DNA of 32,077 bases from CAYGWP01 sp964353455 (GCA_964353455.1 CAYGWP010000359.1:1-32077), one strand, 5' to 3'; numbered from the stretch's first letter, positions 8,280 through 17,329 are shown. Made by a program: numbers and translations. Notes: a model not told the origin generated them from the sequence alone.

Positions 8280-10610
8280 ATGCCTATGCAGACCACTGCC
8301 GCAGTCCTTACCTTGGCAATCGCCATGCAACTTGGCCCTCCCCCGCCGCCGCCGGTCGGGCCGCCCCCAGGCCGGGTGACCGACGATGATGTGACGCAGG
8401 CCCTGGAGCGCGCCCGCGAGTGCCTCATCAGCCAGCGCCTCCCCGATGGGACCTTCCGCGGCGGCGAGGACTACACGACCCTTGCCCTCATGACTTTGGC
8501 CTACATGGGCGAGCACCCGAACCGCGAGGTCATGGCCAGGGGCCTGGAATACCTGATGAACTCCTCGCAACGGCCCGCCGCCGCCGGCGGGCGCCCCGGC
8601 TACGCCGTACCCATCCGCATCATGGCCCTGTGCTACATGTGCGGCAAACTGGCCCCCGACAAGCAGGCCGCCGTCCGCCTGAAGGTCCGTTCCGATATCG
8701 AACTCCTCATCAAGGGCCAGAACCCCCTTGGGGGCTGGCGATACCAACTCGACCACTCGGACTACGACTTCTCGGTCACCCAGTGGCCGATCCTGGCGAT
8801 GTACGAGGCCGGCCGCATGGGCATCGAGTTCCCACCGTCGCCCCTCGTGAAGGCCCGCGGGCTGTACTTCCAGAACCAGCGTCCGGACGGCGGGTGGGCC
8901 TACCAGGGCAACACGATGGCGTCGTACGGGTCGATGACGGCGGCGGGCCTGGCCTCGCTCTTCATCATAAATGACCTCGTGGAGCCGGCCAGCGGGTGCC
9001 CGTGCGTCGGCGGGCGCAGTCAGCCGTCGAACTCCGAGATCGAGCGCCACATGGATGCGGCCCTCGGGTGGCTCAGCGAGAACTTCACCGCCGACCGCAA
9101 TCCGGGCCGGGCCATCCTCGGCAGCACCAACTACTGGCTGTACTGCGTCGAGCGTGTCGGCATCGGCGCCGGCTACAAGTACTTCGGCCGGCACAACTGG
9201 TACCGCGAGGGGGCAGAGCATCTCGTCGGCGCGCAGGCACCCGGCGGACACTGGGGCGAACTCGCCGATACCTGCTTCGCCATGCTCTTCCTATATAAAG
9301 GCCGCGCGCCGGTCCTCTTCAACAAACTCCGCTTCGATGGAATCTGGAACCCGCACAGGCGAGACCTGGCCAGCCTCACGGCCTACATCGAAAGAGTGAA
9401 GGAGCAGCGGTTCCACTGGCAGATCGTTGACCTGGCAGCGCCGCTCGAGGAACTCCACGACGCCCCGATCCTCTACATCTCCGCCGAGAGCATCCCGCGA
9501 TGGGGACCGCAGGACCTCGCCAAACTTCGCGCGTTCACCGACACCGGCGGCACCATCCTCCTGGAGGCATCGTGCGGCAACCCGGCCGTGCGCTCCTGGG
9601 TCACGAATTTCGCCAAGCAGGTCTGGCCGGAGTGGCGCCTGGCGCCGCTGGGCCCCGAACACGGGGTCTTCACGGACCCGTATCCGCTGCCGAAGCGGCC
9701 GGAACTCATGGGCATCTCCGACGGCCTCCGCACCTTCCTCATCTACTCGATGGACGACATCTCGTGCCCCTGGCACATGCGGGCCTTTGCGGCCAAGGAG
9801 TACCTCTTCCAGTGGGGGATCAACCTCTTCACGTATGCGACGGACCACGCCGCGCTCCGCGCAAAACTCGCCGGCGCCGAGCCGTCCAGGACCAGCATCT
9901 TCCAGCCCGTACGGGCGGCCGGGCCGCGGAAAAAAGTGCGCATCGCCCGCCTGCGGCACGCCGGCAACTGGGAGGTCGGCGCAAACTACGGCGCGTGGGC
10001 GACCCTGGCCGAGCGCCTCAAGTCCGATTCGGACGTTACGATCGAGGTCAAAGAATCCCGCGCCCCGCCCGTGACCGACGGCGGCACGCCCGCGCAGGCC
10101 CTGGCGGGCTTCGACGCGGCGTACATCACGGGGACACAGTCGTTCGCGATGACCGACCCGGAGCGCGATGCGCTCGGCAAGTGGACGGCCGCGGGCGGGT
10201 TCCTGCTGGCGGAGGCGGCCGCAGGCTCGGCCGAGTTCGACGAGTCCTTCAAGACCTTGGCCGCCCAGATGGGCTGGGACTTGAAGGACCTGCCGGCCAC
10301 GCATCCGCTGATAACGGGCCAGATGGCCGGCGCGCAGGGGTACGACCTGGCGACTGGTGTTGAGTTCCGCCGCGCCCTGAGGCTGGTGCGGGCCGGCAAG
10401 CCGCAGGCCGAGTTGGTCGGCGTCTTCGCGGGCGACCGGATGATCGGCATCTATTCACCCTTCGACATCCTTTTCAGCATGACCGGTCACCAGGCCTACG
10501 GCTGCCGCGGGTATAAGGCACAGGATGCCGCCGCCGTCGCCACGAACCTGGTGCTGTACCTGACGACCCCGCCGTCCCGCGATGAAAAGAAAAGGGTCCA
10601 GGACCCTTGA
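8280..10610 (+). CDS. Array gene 3: secreted toroid + double DUF4159-like protein
   Basis: Third paralog; about 776 aa. The N-terminus is unusual: MPMQTTAAVLTLAIAMQLG has no basic residues before its hydrophobic part. A poly-proline linker (PPPPPPVGPPPG) precedes the usual VTDDDVTQALERAREC. No clear ribosome-binding site was found; a GTG at 8277, ATG at 8280 and ATG at 8286 are all in frame. The body matches the other copies: GGWRY, DGGWAY, SGCPCVGG, ERVGIGAGYKYFGRHNWYRE, then two DUF4159-like domains with FTDTGGTILLEASCGN and GIYSPFDILFSMTGHQAYG. The C-terminus ends DEKKRVQDP, encoded by the palindromic repeat that begins inside the gene; the other copies end soon after YLTT or YFST. It is closest to gene 4. 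Confidence 0.87.
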   Translation: MPMQTTAAVLTLAIAMQLGPPPPPPVGPPPGRVTDDDVTQALERARECLISQRLPDGTFRGGEDYTTLALMTLAYMGEHPNREVMARGLEYLMNSSQRPAAAGGRPGYAVPIRIMALCYMCGKLAPDKQAAVRLKVRSDIELLIKGQNPLGGWRYQLDHSDYDFSVTQWPILAMYEAGRMGIEFPPSPLVKARGLYFQNQRPDGGWAYQGNTMASYGSMTAAGLASLFIINDLVEPASGCPCVGGRSQPSNSEIERHMDAALGWLSENFTADRNPGRAILGSTNYWLYCVERVGIGAGYKYFGRHNWYREGAEHLVGAQAPGGHWGELADTCFAMLFLYKGRAPVLFNKLRFDGIWNPHRRDLASLTAYIERVKEQRFHWQIVDLAAPLEELHDAPILYISAESIPRWGPQDLAKLRAFTDTGGTILLEASCGNPAVRSWVTNFAKQVWPEWRLAPLGPEHGVFTDPYPLPKRPELMGISDGLRTFLIYSMDDISCPWHMRAFAAKEYLFQWGINLFTYATDHAALRAKLAGAEPSRTSIFQPVRAAGPRKKVRIARLRHAGNWEVGANYGAWATLAERLKSDSDVTIEVKESRAPPVTDGGTPAQALAGFDAAYITGTQSFAMTDPERDALGKWTAAGGFLLAEAAAGSAEFDESFKTLAAQMGWDLKDLPATHPLITGQMAGAQGYDLATGVEFRRALRLVRAGKPQAELVGVFAGDRMIGIYSPFDILFSMTGHQAYGCRGYKAQDAAAVATNLVLYLTTPPSRDEKKRVQDP

Positions 10611-10639
10611 CGACTTCAGGGGTCCTGGACCCTTTTCTT
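10587..10639. repeat. Pair of REP-like palindromes forming a 20-bp inverted repeat
   Basis: Two copies of GGGTCC(A/T)GGACCC (10594-10606 and 10620-10632) are arranged so that 10587-10606 is the perfect reverse complement of 10620-10639, with a 13-nt loop. The first copy overlaps the last codons of array gene 3. The second ends 15 nt before the gene 4 ATG. The A-tract/hairpin/T-tract layout (CCCTTTTCTT) resembles an intrinsic terminator, so it may reduce read-through into gene 4. Confidence 0.85.
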
Positions 10640-10654
10640 ACCGGAGTGCCGCCG

Positions 10655-13006
10655 ATGCAGACGCGAATTGTGTTCGTGGCGATGGCCGTTCTAGCGGCCG
10701 CGGCGACCGGCCGGCCGGCCCTGGCCGAGATGACCGATGAGGATGTCCAGCACGCCATCGAGCGCGGGCGGGAATGGCTCCTCTCGCAGCAGGCCAAGGA
10801 CGGCGCGTTCACCACCGACCCGAAATGGCGCAATTGCTACACCGCCATCGCCCTCATGACTCTTGGCTACATGGGCGAACACCCCAACCGCGACGCGATG
10901 GTCCAGGGCCTGAACCGCCTGGTGAATTTCGACGCCGACCGCGACTTCGCCGCCAAGCAGGGCTACGCCGTCCCGATACGTATCATGGCCCTGGCATACG
11001 TCCATAACAGACTTGCGGCCGACCGGCAGGCGGCCGTCCGGCAGAAGATGCGAGAGGACCTCACCCGCCTCAGGGACGGCCAGAACCCCCAGGGCGGATG
11101 GCGGTACCTCCTCAACAAGGGCGACTTCGATTTCTCGGTCAGCCAGTGGCCCCTGCTGGCGATGCTCGAGGCCGGCCGCGTCGGCGTCGAGTTCCCGACC
11201 GAGTCCGTCCAGGCCGCACGCCGGTTCTACTTCCGCGGCCAGAACACCGACGGCGGCTGGAGTTACCAGCTCGGCCGCAGGTCATACGGGTCGATGACGG
11301 CCGCCGGACTGGCGTCCCTTTACATCATCGGAGACCTCATCGAGCCGGCCAGCGGGTGCCCGTGCAAGAACGGCCAGAGCCAGTTCGTCAATCTCGAGAT
11401 CGAGCGCCGCATGGACGCCGCACTCCAGTGGCTCGTCCAGAATTATAACTCCGCCAAGAACCCGCAATGGGACTGGCAGACCAACTTCGACGAGGTCTTC
11501 TACTGGCTCTACTGCGTGGAGCGGGTGGGCATGGCCGCAGGCTACAAGCACTTCGGCCAGCGGAACTGGTACAAGGAAGGCGTCGAGTTCCTCGTCCCCC
11601 GACAGCGGCCCGAAGGAAGTTGGGAACAGATCGACCCGAAACTCCGGACGCCCATCGACAACTGGGGCGGCGGACGACTGCCCGACACCTGCTTCGCACT
11701 CCTCTTCCTCTATAAGGGCCGCGCGCCGGTCCTGTTCAACAAACTGAAGTTCGACGGCATGTGGAACGCACACCGCCGGGACATGGCGAACCTCACGCGC
11801 TTCATCGAGTGGGCCAAGGAGCAGCCGTTCCAGTGGCAGATCGTGGACCTTGCGGCCCCGCTGGAGGAACTCCACGATGCGCCGATCCTTTTCATCTCGA
11901 CCGAGACCATCCCCAAGTGGGGACCCGCCGAAAAGGCCAAACTCCGCGCGTTCACCGACACCGGCGGCACGATTCTCCTGGAGGCCTCCTGCGGCAACCC
12001 GACGGTGCGAACGTGGGTTGCGGCCTTCGCCAGGGAGGTCTGGCCGGAGTGGCCGCTTACGCCGCTGGGCCCCGACCACGCGGTCTTTACGGACCCGTAT
12101 CGGCTCCAGCAGCGGCCGGAACTGATGGGCATAAGCGACGGCCTCCGCACGTTCCTCATATACTCGATGGACGATGTATCGTGCCCGTGGCACATGCGGG
12201 CCTTCGCCGCAAAGGAGTACCTCTTCCAGTGGGGCGTCAACCTGTTTACGTACGCCTCGGACCACGCGCCGCTGAGGGCGAAACTCGCCGGCCCGGAAAT
12301 CAAAAAGGGCGACCGGTACACCGAGGAACCGCGCCCCGGTCCGCGGAAGATACTTCGCATCGCGCGCCTAAGGCACAACGGCAACTGGGAAGTCGGGGCC
12401 AACTACGGCGCGCTGGCGAAACTCGGCGACTACCTGCGCAACAAGTTCGGCGTCGTGCTCCAGGTAAAGGAGACCGCCGCGCCGCCGGTGACGGATGTGG
12501 GCGTCCCGCCGCAGAACCTCGCGAACTTCGACGTGGCGTACCTGACGGGCGCCCGCGAGTTCACCCTCGGCGACGCCGAACGCGAGGCCCTCGGCAAGTG
12601 GGTGACCGGCGGCGGGTTCCTCTGGGCCGAGGCGGCGGGAGGCGCCACCGAGTTCGACGAGGCCATGAAAATCCTTGCCGCACAGATGGGCTGGGACCTC
12701 AAGCCCATCCCCGACGACCATCCCCTCATGACCGGCACGATGAATGGGGCGCAGGGGTACGGCCTCGCGAAGGGCGTGGAATTCCGGCGGGCGCTCAGGA
12801 TCATCCGGGCCGACAAACCGCGGGCCGACCTGGTGGGCATCTACGCGGGCGACCGCATGGCCGGCCTGTACTCGCCGCTGGATGTCATGTTCAGCCTCAG
12901 CCCGTACGAGGCGTACGCCTGCCGCGGCTACAAGACGGTTGATGCGGGCGCCGTGGCGACGAACATCGTCTTCTACCTGACCACGCTTGGGCCGGTGACG
13001 AAGTAG
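10655..13006 (+). CDS. Array gene 4: secreted toroid + double DUF4159-like protein
   Basis: Fourth paralog; 783 aa from the ATG at 10655, which has GGAG eight nt upstream. The signal peptide MQTRIVFVAMAVLAAAATG ends near RPALA/EMTDED. Toroid motifs GGWRYLL, DGGWSYQ, SGCPCKNGQSQ and ERVGMAAGYKHFGQRNWYKE are present. Compared with the other copies it carries about 20 extra residues (DPKLRTPIDNWGGGR) between the GSWEQ turn and DTCFALLFLYKG. The DUF4159-like pair is intact (ELHDAPILFIS, GTILLEASCGN, GGFLWAEAAGG, GLYSPLDVMFSL). Its first DUF4159-like domain is almost identical to that of gene 3 (MGISDGLRTFLIYSMDD; MRAFAAKEYLFQWG), so genes 3 and 4 look like the most recent duplicates. Confidence 0.9.
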   Translation: MQTRIVFVAMAVLAAAATGRPALAEMTDEDVQHAIERGREWLLSQQAKDGAFTTDPKWRNCYTAIALMTLGYMGEHPNRDAMVQGLNRLVNFDADRDFAAKQGYAVPIRIMALAYVHNRLAADRQAAVRQKMREDLTRLRDGQNPQGGWRYLLNKGDFDFSVSQWPLLAMLEAGRVGVEFPTESVQAARRFYFRGQNTDGGWSYQLGRRSYGSMTAAGLASLYIIGDLIEPASGCPCKNGQSQFVNLEIERRMDAALQWLVQNYNSAKNPQWDWQTNFDEVFYWLYCVERVGMAAGYKHFGQRNWYKEGVEFLVPRQRPEGSWEQIDPKLRTPIDNWGGGRLPDTCFALLFLYKGRAPVLFNKLKFDGMWNAHRRDMANLTRFIEWAKEQPFQWQIVDLAAPLEELHDAPILFISTETIPKWGPAEKAKLRAFTDTGGTILLEASCGNPTVRTWVAAFAREVWPEWPLTPLGPDHAVFTDPYRLQQRPELMGISDGLRTFLIYSMDDVSCPWHMRAFAAKEYLFQWGVNLFTYASDHAPLRAKLAGPEIKKGDRYTEEPRPGPRKILRIARLRHNGNWEVGANYGALAKLGDYLRNKFGVVLQVKETAAPPVTDVGVPPQNLANFDVAYLTGAREFTLGDAEREALGKWVTGGGFLWAEAAGGATEFDEAMKILAAQMGWDLKPIPDDHPLMTGTMNGAQGYGLAKGVEFRRALRIIRADKPRADLVGIYAGDRMAGLYSPLDVMFSLSPYEAYACRGYKTVDAGAVATNIVFYLTTLGPVTK

Positions 13007-13132
13007 GCGCTCTGACCCGCGGGTGTGCTTGCTGCCGGCCGAATCATTTGCATCGTGATGGCACGACCCGTGCGGGCTGCGATACGCCGACGGGTGGTGT
13101 TTGTCCCTGGCGGCGTTGCTTACGGTCTGCCC

Positions 13133-13161
13133 TTGCTTCGTTTTGCACCGGGTTCTAAGAT
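13133..13161 (+). promoter_or_regulatory. Predicted promoter of array gene 5
   Basis: TTGCTT (13133-13138), a 17-nt spacer and TAAGAT (13156-13161) lie in the 178-nt gap after gene 4, 24 nt before the gene 5 ATG. This suggests gene 5 and the following glycosidase-like gene can be transcribed separately from genes 1-4. Nothing else is evident in the gap. Confidence 0.45.
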
Positions 13162-13184
13162 AGGCGTGCATAGGAGGGCGCCCT

Positions 13185-15572
13185 ATGGACGCACGGCGAT
13201 TGTGCCTGCTGGCGACTGCGGCGGCTGTTGCGATGGCGGTCGGCGGCCCGGCCCTGCCCGCATCCGCCGCAGAGAAGGCCCCGGGTGCTGCCGCCGCGGC
13301 GAAGCAGGCCGGCGGCGCGCCCAAGAAGCCCGCCGACGACAAGGCCGACGACGTCGCCCTGACAGATGCCCCCAAGCGCACAATCGCCAGGGTCACCGAC
13401 GAGGAGGTCTGCCGCGCCATCGACCTCGGCCGCAAGCACCTCATCGGTCTCCAGAAAGCCGATGGCTCGTGGCCCGGCCACGCCGGCATATCGGCCCTCA
13501 TCTTCATGACCCTGGCGTACCTTGGCGAACACCCCAACCACCAGGCCATGACCAGGGGCCTGGACTACCTCATCAACGCCGACCCCAGGCGCGACTTCGG
13601 CGACCGGCAGGGCTACGGCGTGCCGATCCGCATCATGGGGCTGTCATATATCCATAACAAACTCCTAGGCGACAAGCGCGCTCTGGTCCGCGCCAAAATG
13701 AGCGAAGACCTCCTGCTGCTTCAGACTGGCCAGGCCAGGAACGGCGGCTGGAGATACACCCTCAATGCCCGGGACTTCGACTTCTCGGTCACCCAATGGC
13801 CGATCCTGGCCATGCGAGAGGCCAGCCTGGTGGGGGTCGAGTTCCCCACAGACTGCCTCACCAGGGCCCGCGACCTCTACTACAAGGGCCAGCACCAGGA
13901 CGGCGGCTGGTCTTACACAACAGGCGACGGCGGGGCGCATGGAACATCGACCGGCTCGATGACCGCAGCGGGGCTGGCCAGCGTCTTTATCATCACCGAC
14001 GTCCTGGAACCGAGCAGCGGATGCCCGTGCAAGAACGGCCAGAGCCAGGCCGTCCAGTCCGAGGCCGAACGCCGCATCGACTCCGCCCTGACCTGGCTTG
14101 GCAAAAACTTCCGCGCCGACCAGAACCCCGGCAAAGGGGGCCGAAGCCTCTACTGGCTCTACTGTGTCGAGCGCGTCGGCATAGCCGCAGGCTACAAGCG
14201 ATTCGGCGACCACGACTGGTACCAGGAAGGGGCGCGCCTCCTGCTGTCGAGCCAGAGCCCGAACGGCAGTTGGGGTGGCGACGTCAACACATGCTTCGCC
14301 CTGCTGTTTCTCTTCAAGGGCCGCGCGCCGGTGCTGTTCAACAAACTGAAGTTCGACGGCACGTGGAACGCCCACCGCCGGGATGCCGCCAACCTCACCC
14401 ACTACTTCGAGCGCAGCAAGGAACAGCCGTTCCACTGGCAGATCGTGGAACTGCGGGCGCCGCTGGAAGAACTCCACGATGCGCCCGTGCTTTACATCAC
14501 CGCCGAGTCTGCCCCCAAGTGGGACGACGCCGAAAAGAAAAAACTCCGCGCGTTCACCGACACCGGCGGCACGGTGCTGTTCGAGGCGTCGTGCGGCAAC
14601 CCGGCGGTGCGGTCGTGGTTCACGGCCTTCGCCAAGGACGTCTGGCCCGAATGGAAGATCGGCCGGCTGCCGCAGGAACACCCGGTCTGGAAGTCGGTCC
14701 ACGAGATGAAGCAGCGGCCCGAGGTGCTCGGCATCGACGACGGCATCCGCACGGCCGTCTTCTACTGCCCCGACGACGTCTCGTGCGCCTGGCAAACGAG
14801 GGCGCTTACGGCCAAAGAGTACCTGTTCCAGTGGGGGATGAATCTCTATACGTATGCGACCGACAGCGCCCCGCTGCGCGGCAAACTGGCCGCCTCGGAC
14901 TTCGAAAAGTCGGCTCGGCACGGCGAGCCCGTCAAGGCCGGGCCGCGCACGGCCCTGCGCGTGGCCCGCATACGCCACGGGGGCGACTGGAACGTCGGCG
15001 CCAACTACGGAGCGTTCCGGCAACTGGCCGCACACCTGAAATCAAGGGCCGGCCTGTCGCTGGAGGCCAATGAGGCCGGCGCGGGGCCGGCCGACCTGCC
15101 GGGCTGCCACGCGGCCTACGTCACGGGAACGGAGGCATTCTCCTTCAAGCCGGAGGAGCAGGAATTGCTGAGGGCGTACACGGCGGGCGGCGGCATCCTC
15201 TGGTTCGAGGCCTCCCTCGGCTCCCTCACCTTCGACAAGTCGCTCCGGCAACTGGCCGCCGACATGAAGTGGGAACTCCGAATGCTTCCCCCCGACCACC
15301 CCCTCATGTCCGGCCGCATGGCGCCCGCACAAGGTCACAACCTGACGGCCGGCGTGGAGTTCAAGCCCTCTATCAGGGTCCAGCGCATCGGGCGGCCGTA
15401 CGCGGACCTGCATGGCCTGTTCGACGGCGAGCGCATGGTGGGCGTCTATTCGCCGCTCGACGCCATGTACTGCCTGACCGGCTGCGAGGCGTTCCGCTGC
15501 CGCGGTTACAAGGCCCCCGACGCACTGGCCGTCGCCACAAATATCTCCCTGTACCTGACCACGCTGAAGTAG
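13185..15572 (+). CDS. Array gene 5: secreted toroid + double DUF4159-like protein
   Basis: Fifth paralog; 795 aa. The ATG at 13185 has AGGAGG seven nt upstream. After the signal peptide (cleavage near ASAA) there is a 50-residue Ala/Lys-rich linker absent from other copies (KQAGGAPKKPADDKADD). RVTDEEVCRAIDLGRKHL then starts the toroid. Shared motifs: GGWRYT, DGGWSYT, SGCPCKNGQSQ, ERVGIAAGYKRFGDHDWYQE, KGRAPVLFNKLKFDGTWN. The DUF4159-like pair has GTVLFEASCGN, RPEVLGIDDGIRTAVFY, GGILWFEASLG and GVYSPLDAMYCLTG. The stop codon is 9 nt before the next gene's ATG, and the sequence just at the stop supplies that gene's ribosome-binding site, indicating one mRNA. Confidence 0.9.
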   Translation: MDARRLCLLATAAAVAMAVGGPALPASAAEKAPGAAAAAKQAGGAPKKPADDKADDVALTDAPKRTIARVTDEEVCRAIDLGRKHLIGLQKADGSWPGHAGISALIFMTLAYLGEHPNHQAMTRGLDYLINADPRRDFGDRQGYGVPIRIMGLSYIHNKLLGDKRALVRAKMSEDLLLLQTGQARNGGWRYTLNARDFDFSVTQWPILAMREASLVGVEFPTDCLTRARDLYYKGQHQDGGWSYTTGDGGAHGTSTGSMTAAGLASVFIITDVLEPSSGCPCKNGQSQAVQSEAERRIDSALTWLGKNFRADQNPGKGGRSLYWLYCVERVGIAAGYKRFGDHDWYQEGARLLLSSQSPNGSWGGDVNTCFALLFLFKGRAPVLFNKLKFDGTWNAHRRDAANLTHYFERSKEQPFHWQIVELRAPLEELHDAPVLYITAESAPKWDDAEKKKLRAFTDTGGTVLFEASCGNPAVRSWFTAFAKDVWPEWKIGRLPQEHPVWKSVHEMKQRPEVLGIDDGIRTAVFYCPDDVSCAWQTRALTAKEYLFQWGMNLYTYATDSAPLRGKLAASDFEKSARHGEPVKAGPRTALRVARIRHGGDWNVGANYGAFRQLAAHLKSRAGLSLEANEAGAGPADLPGCHAAYVTGTEAFSFKPEEQELLRAYTAGGGILWFEASLGSLTFDKSLRQLAADMKWELRMLPPDHPLMSGRMAPAQGHNLTAGVEFKPSIRVQRIGRPYADLHGLFDGERMVGVYSPLDAMYCLTGCEAFRCRGYKAPDALAVATNISLYLTTLK

Positions 15573-15581
15573 GAGCGTGTG

Positions 15582-17264
15582 ATGTTAGCGGATGCCGCAA
15601 GGCTTGTGAGCACATTCCTGCTGGTCCAGGCCCTTCTGGTATCGGCCGGGCAGGCGGCGGAACCGTCGCCGGCAACCGTCCTGCCGCGCTCCGCCACGGC
15701 CGCCGAGATCGCCGGCGGCACGGTGTACGCCGTCACCGAGATCGCATTCGCGGGTCCGACCTGCGGCCCGATGGACATCCCGGCCAGGGACGTTGAACTC
15801 GCGGTGCGGTTCCGCCACGAGAGCGGCTCGCCCGCCTACGCCATCCACGGGTTCTGGGACGGCGACGGCAAGGGCGGCGCGTCGGGCAATGTCTTCAAGG
15901 TGCGGTTCTGCCCGACGGCCGCGGGCCGCTGGTTCATGGAGGAAGTCCGCTCGAATGACCGCTCGCTGGCCGGGCAGCACCAGGGGAAGTTCGTCACGGT
16001 CGTCCCGTCGGGCCTAAAGGGATTCTGGACAGTTGATGCCGCCAGCCCCGGCGGGCGGTGGTATCAGCGGTCGAACGGGTCGCACGCGTATATCTTCGGG
16101 AACACGCACTACAGTTTCCTCTCTGAGCAGGCGGCACCGGGTGCGCGGGCGGGGAGCATCGCCGCCGACATCATCGCCGGGGCGAAGTTCTTCAATAAGT
16201 TGCGGTTCGCCATCAACACCGACCGCTATGCACACCCCACCGAGAAGCCGTTCTTCGACAACACGGGGAACCTGACGGGCGACGGGGATTACTGCCACCG
16301 TCCGAACCCTGCGTGGTTTTCGCGCCGCGTGGACCTGGCCGTGCGGACGGCCTTCGAGTGCGACGTCATCGCCGACCTCATCCTGAACGGCCCCGACACG
16401 CCGCAGGCCCGCTCCGTCCTCAGGGCCGGACAGAACGGCGGCGACCCCGCGCCCTTCCTCCGCTACGTTGCCGCACGGTACGGCAGTTATCCGAATGTCT
16501 GGATGTGTCTGGCGAACGAGTGGAACATCAAGTCGCCCTCGTACAAGGCCGAGGAGATCCGGAGGATCGGCCGGATACTCCGGTCATTCCTGCCGTATCC
16601 GACGCCCGTGAGCGTCCACGGCAACACGGGCCCGTGGACGGCGGCCCTGAACACGACGCCGCCGTGGAACGACCACGTGATCATCCAGCACAAAATCCGC
16701 ACGCTGGGCGAGTCGGCCGACGCCATCATCCGGAGTTACGCCCTCGGCGGGTCCTCGATGCCGGTCATCAACGATGAATTGGGATACGAGGGGGCCGGCG
16801 ACAACTTCTCTCGCGATGAGACAATCGAGGGCCACCTGGGGGCGTTCCTCGGCGGCGGGTACGGAACCACCGGCTCCAAGCCCGCCAGCAAAATGGGGCA
16901 GTACCACTGGGGGGCCTTCGATCCGGCTGTGCACACGGCCGCCCCGCACCTGGCCTGGCTGCGGCAGAAGATCGACCGCAACGTCACGTTCTGGAAGATG
17001 AAGCCCGTAGCCCTTTCGGAGAGCATCTTCGCCGGGGCCGACACGCGATTCCGTGCGATGGAGTGGCCGGGCAACGAGTGCGTCCTGGGAACGTGCGCTG
17101 CTGCAAAAGGCATCAAGGTCAACCTGCCGCCGGGCACGTGGCGCGTGATGCGGTTTGACGCCATCGCGATGGACGAAAAGACGCTGGCCGAGGACGCCTC
17201 GGAGACCTTCGCCTTCGACGCCCCCGACAGCCGCGCGGTCCTCTTCCTCTTCAAGCGATTCTGA
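15582..17264 (+). CDS. DUF5060-containing glycoside-hydrolase-like secreted protein
   Basis: Predicted secreted carbohydrate-active protein of 560 aa. A signal peptide (cleavage near SAGQA) is followed by a DUF5060-like beta-sandwich (about 45-140; VTEIAFAGP, FWDGDGKGG, GRWFMEE). A TIM-barrel region like the DUF4038 relatives of clan GH-A follows (about 150-470). Candidate catalytic residues are Glu313 in CLANEWN (acid/base, the NE motif) and Glu399 in VINDELGYEG (nucleophile); this assignment is inferred from motif position. A C-terminal beta domain ends in AVLFLFKRF, resembling the putative collagen-binding domain of these proteins. AGGAG lies six nt before the ATG at 15582 and overlaps the stop of array gene 5. 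The substrate cannot be told. Confidence 0.82.
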   Translation: MLADAARLVSTFLLVQALLVSAGQAAEPSPATVLPRSATAAEIAGGTVYAVTEIAFAGPTCGPMDIPARDVELAVRFRHESGSPAYAIHGFWDGDGKGGASGNVFKVRFCPTAAGRWFMEEVRSNDRSLAGQHQGKFVTVVPSGLKGFWTVDAASPGGRWYQRSNGSHAYIFGNTHYSFLSEQAAPGARAGSIAADIIAGAKFFNKLRFAINTDRYAHPTEKPFFDNTGNLTGDGDYCHRPNPAWFSRRVDLAVRTAFECDVIADLILNGPDTPQARSVLRAGQNGGDPAPFLRYVAARYGSYPNVWMCLANEWNIKSPSYKAEEIRRIGRILRSFLPYPTPVSVHGNTGPWTAALNTTPPWNDHVIIQHKIRTLGESADAIIRSYALGGSSMPVINDELGYEGAGDNFSRDETIEGHLGAFLGGGYGTTGSKPASKMGQYHWGAFDPAVHTAAPHLAWLRQKIDRNVTFWKMKPVALSESIFAGADTRFRAMEWPGNECVLGTCAAAKGIKVNLPPGTWRVMRFDAIAMDEKTLAEDASETFAFDAPDSRAVLFLFKRF

Positions 17265-17274
17265 GGCGCAATGA

Positions 17275-17313
17275 AAACGCCCCGGCGCGGCCTCACTCCG
17301 CGACGGGGCGTTT
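17275..17313. terminator. Bidirectional intrinsic terminator
   Basis: AAACGCCCC (17275-17283) pairs with GGGGCGTTT (17305-17313), extended inward by GCGCGG/CCGCG. It lies 10 nt after the glycosidase-like stop and 16 nt from the stop of the convergent PEP-CTERM gene, so it can end both transcripts. Confidence 0.8.
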
Positions 17314-17329
17314 CTCAAACGCGATTGTC

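Noticed and set aside
6549..9251. 900-codon open frame on the minus strand opposite array genes 2 and 3
   Set aside because: It spans two real genes and the gap between them, with repeated segments that only mirror the paralogy of the plus-strand genes.
3475..15572. Array proteins as functional squalene-hopene or terpene cyclases
   Set aside because: The toroid and QW-like turns are present, but no DxDD motif was found, the proteins are exported, and half of each is DUF4159-like. A cyclase name would over-state the evidence.
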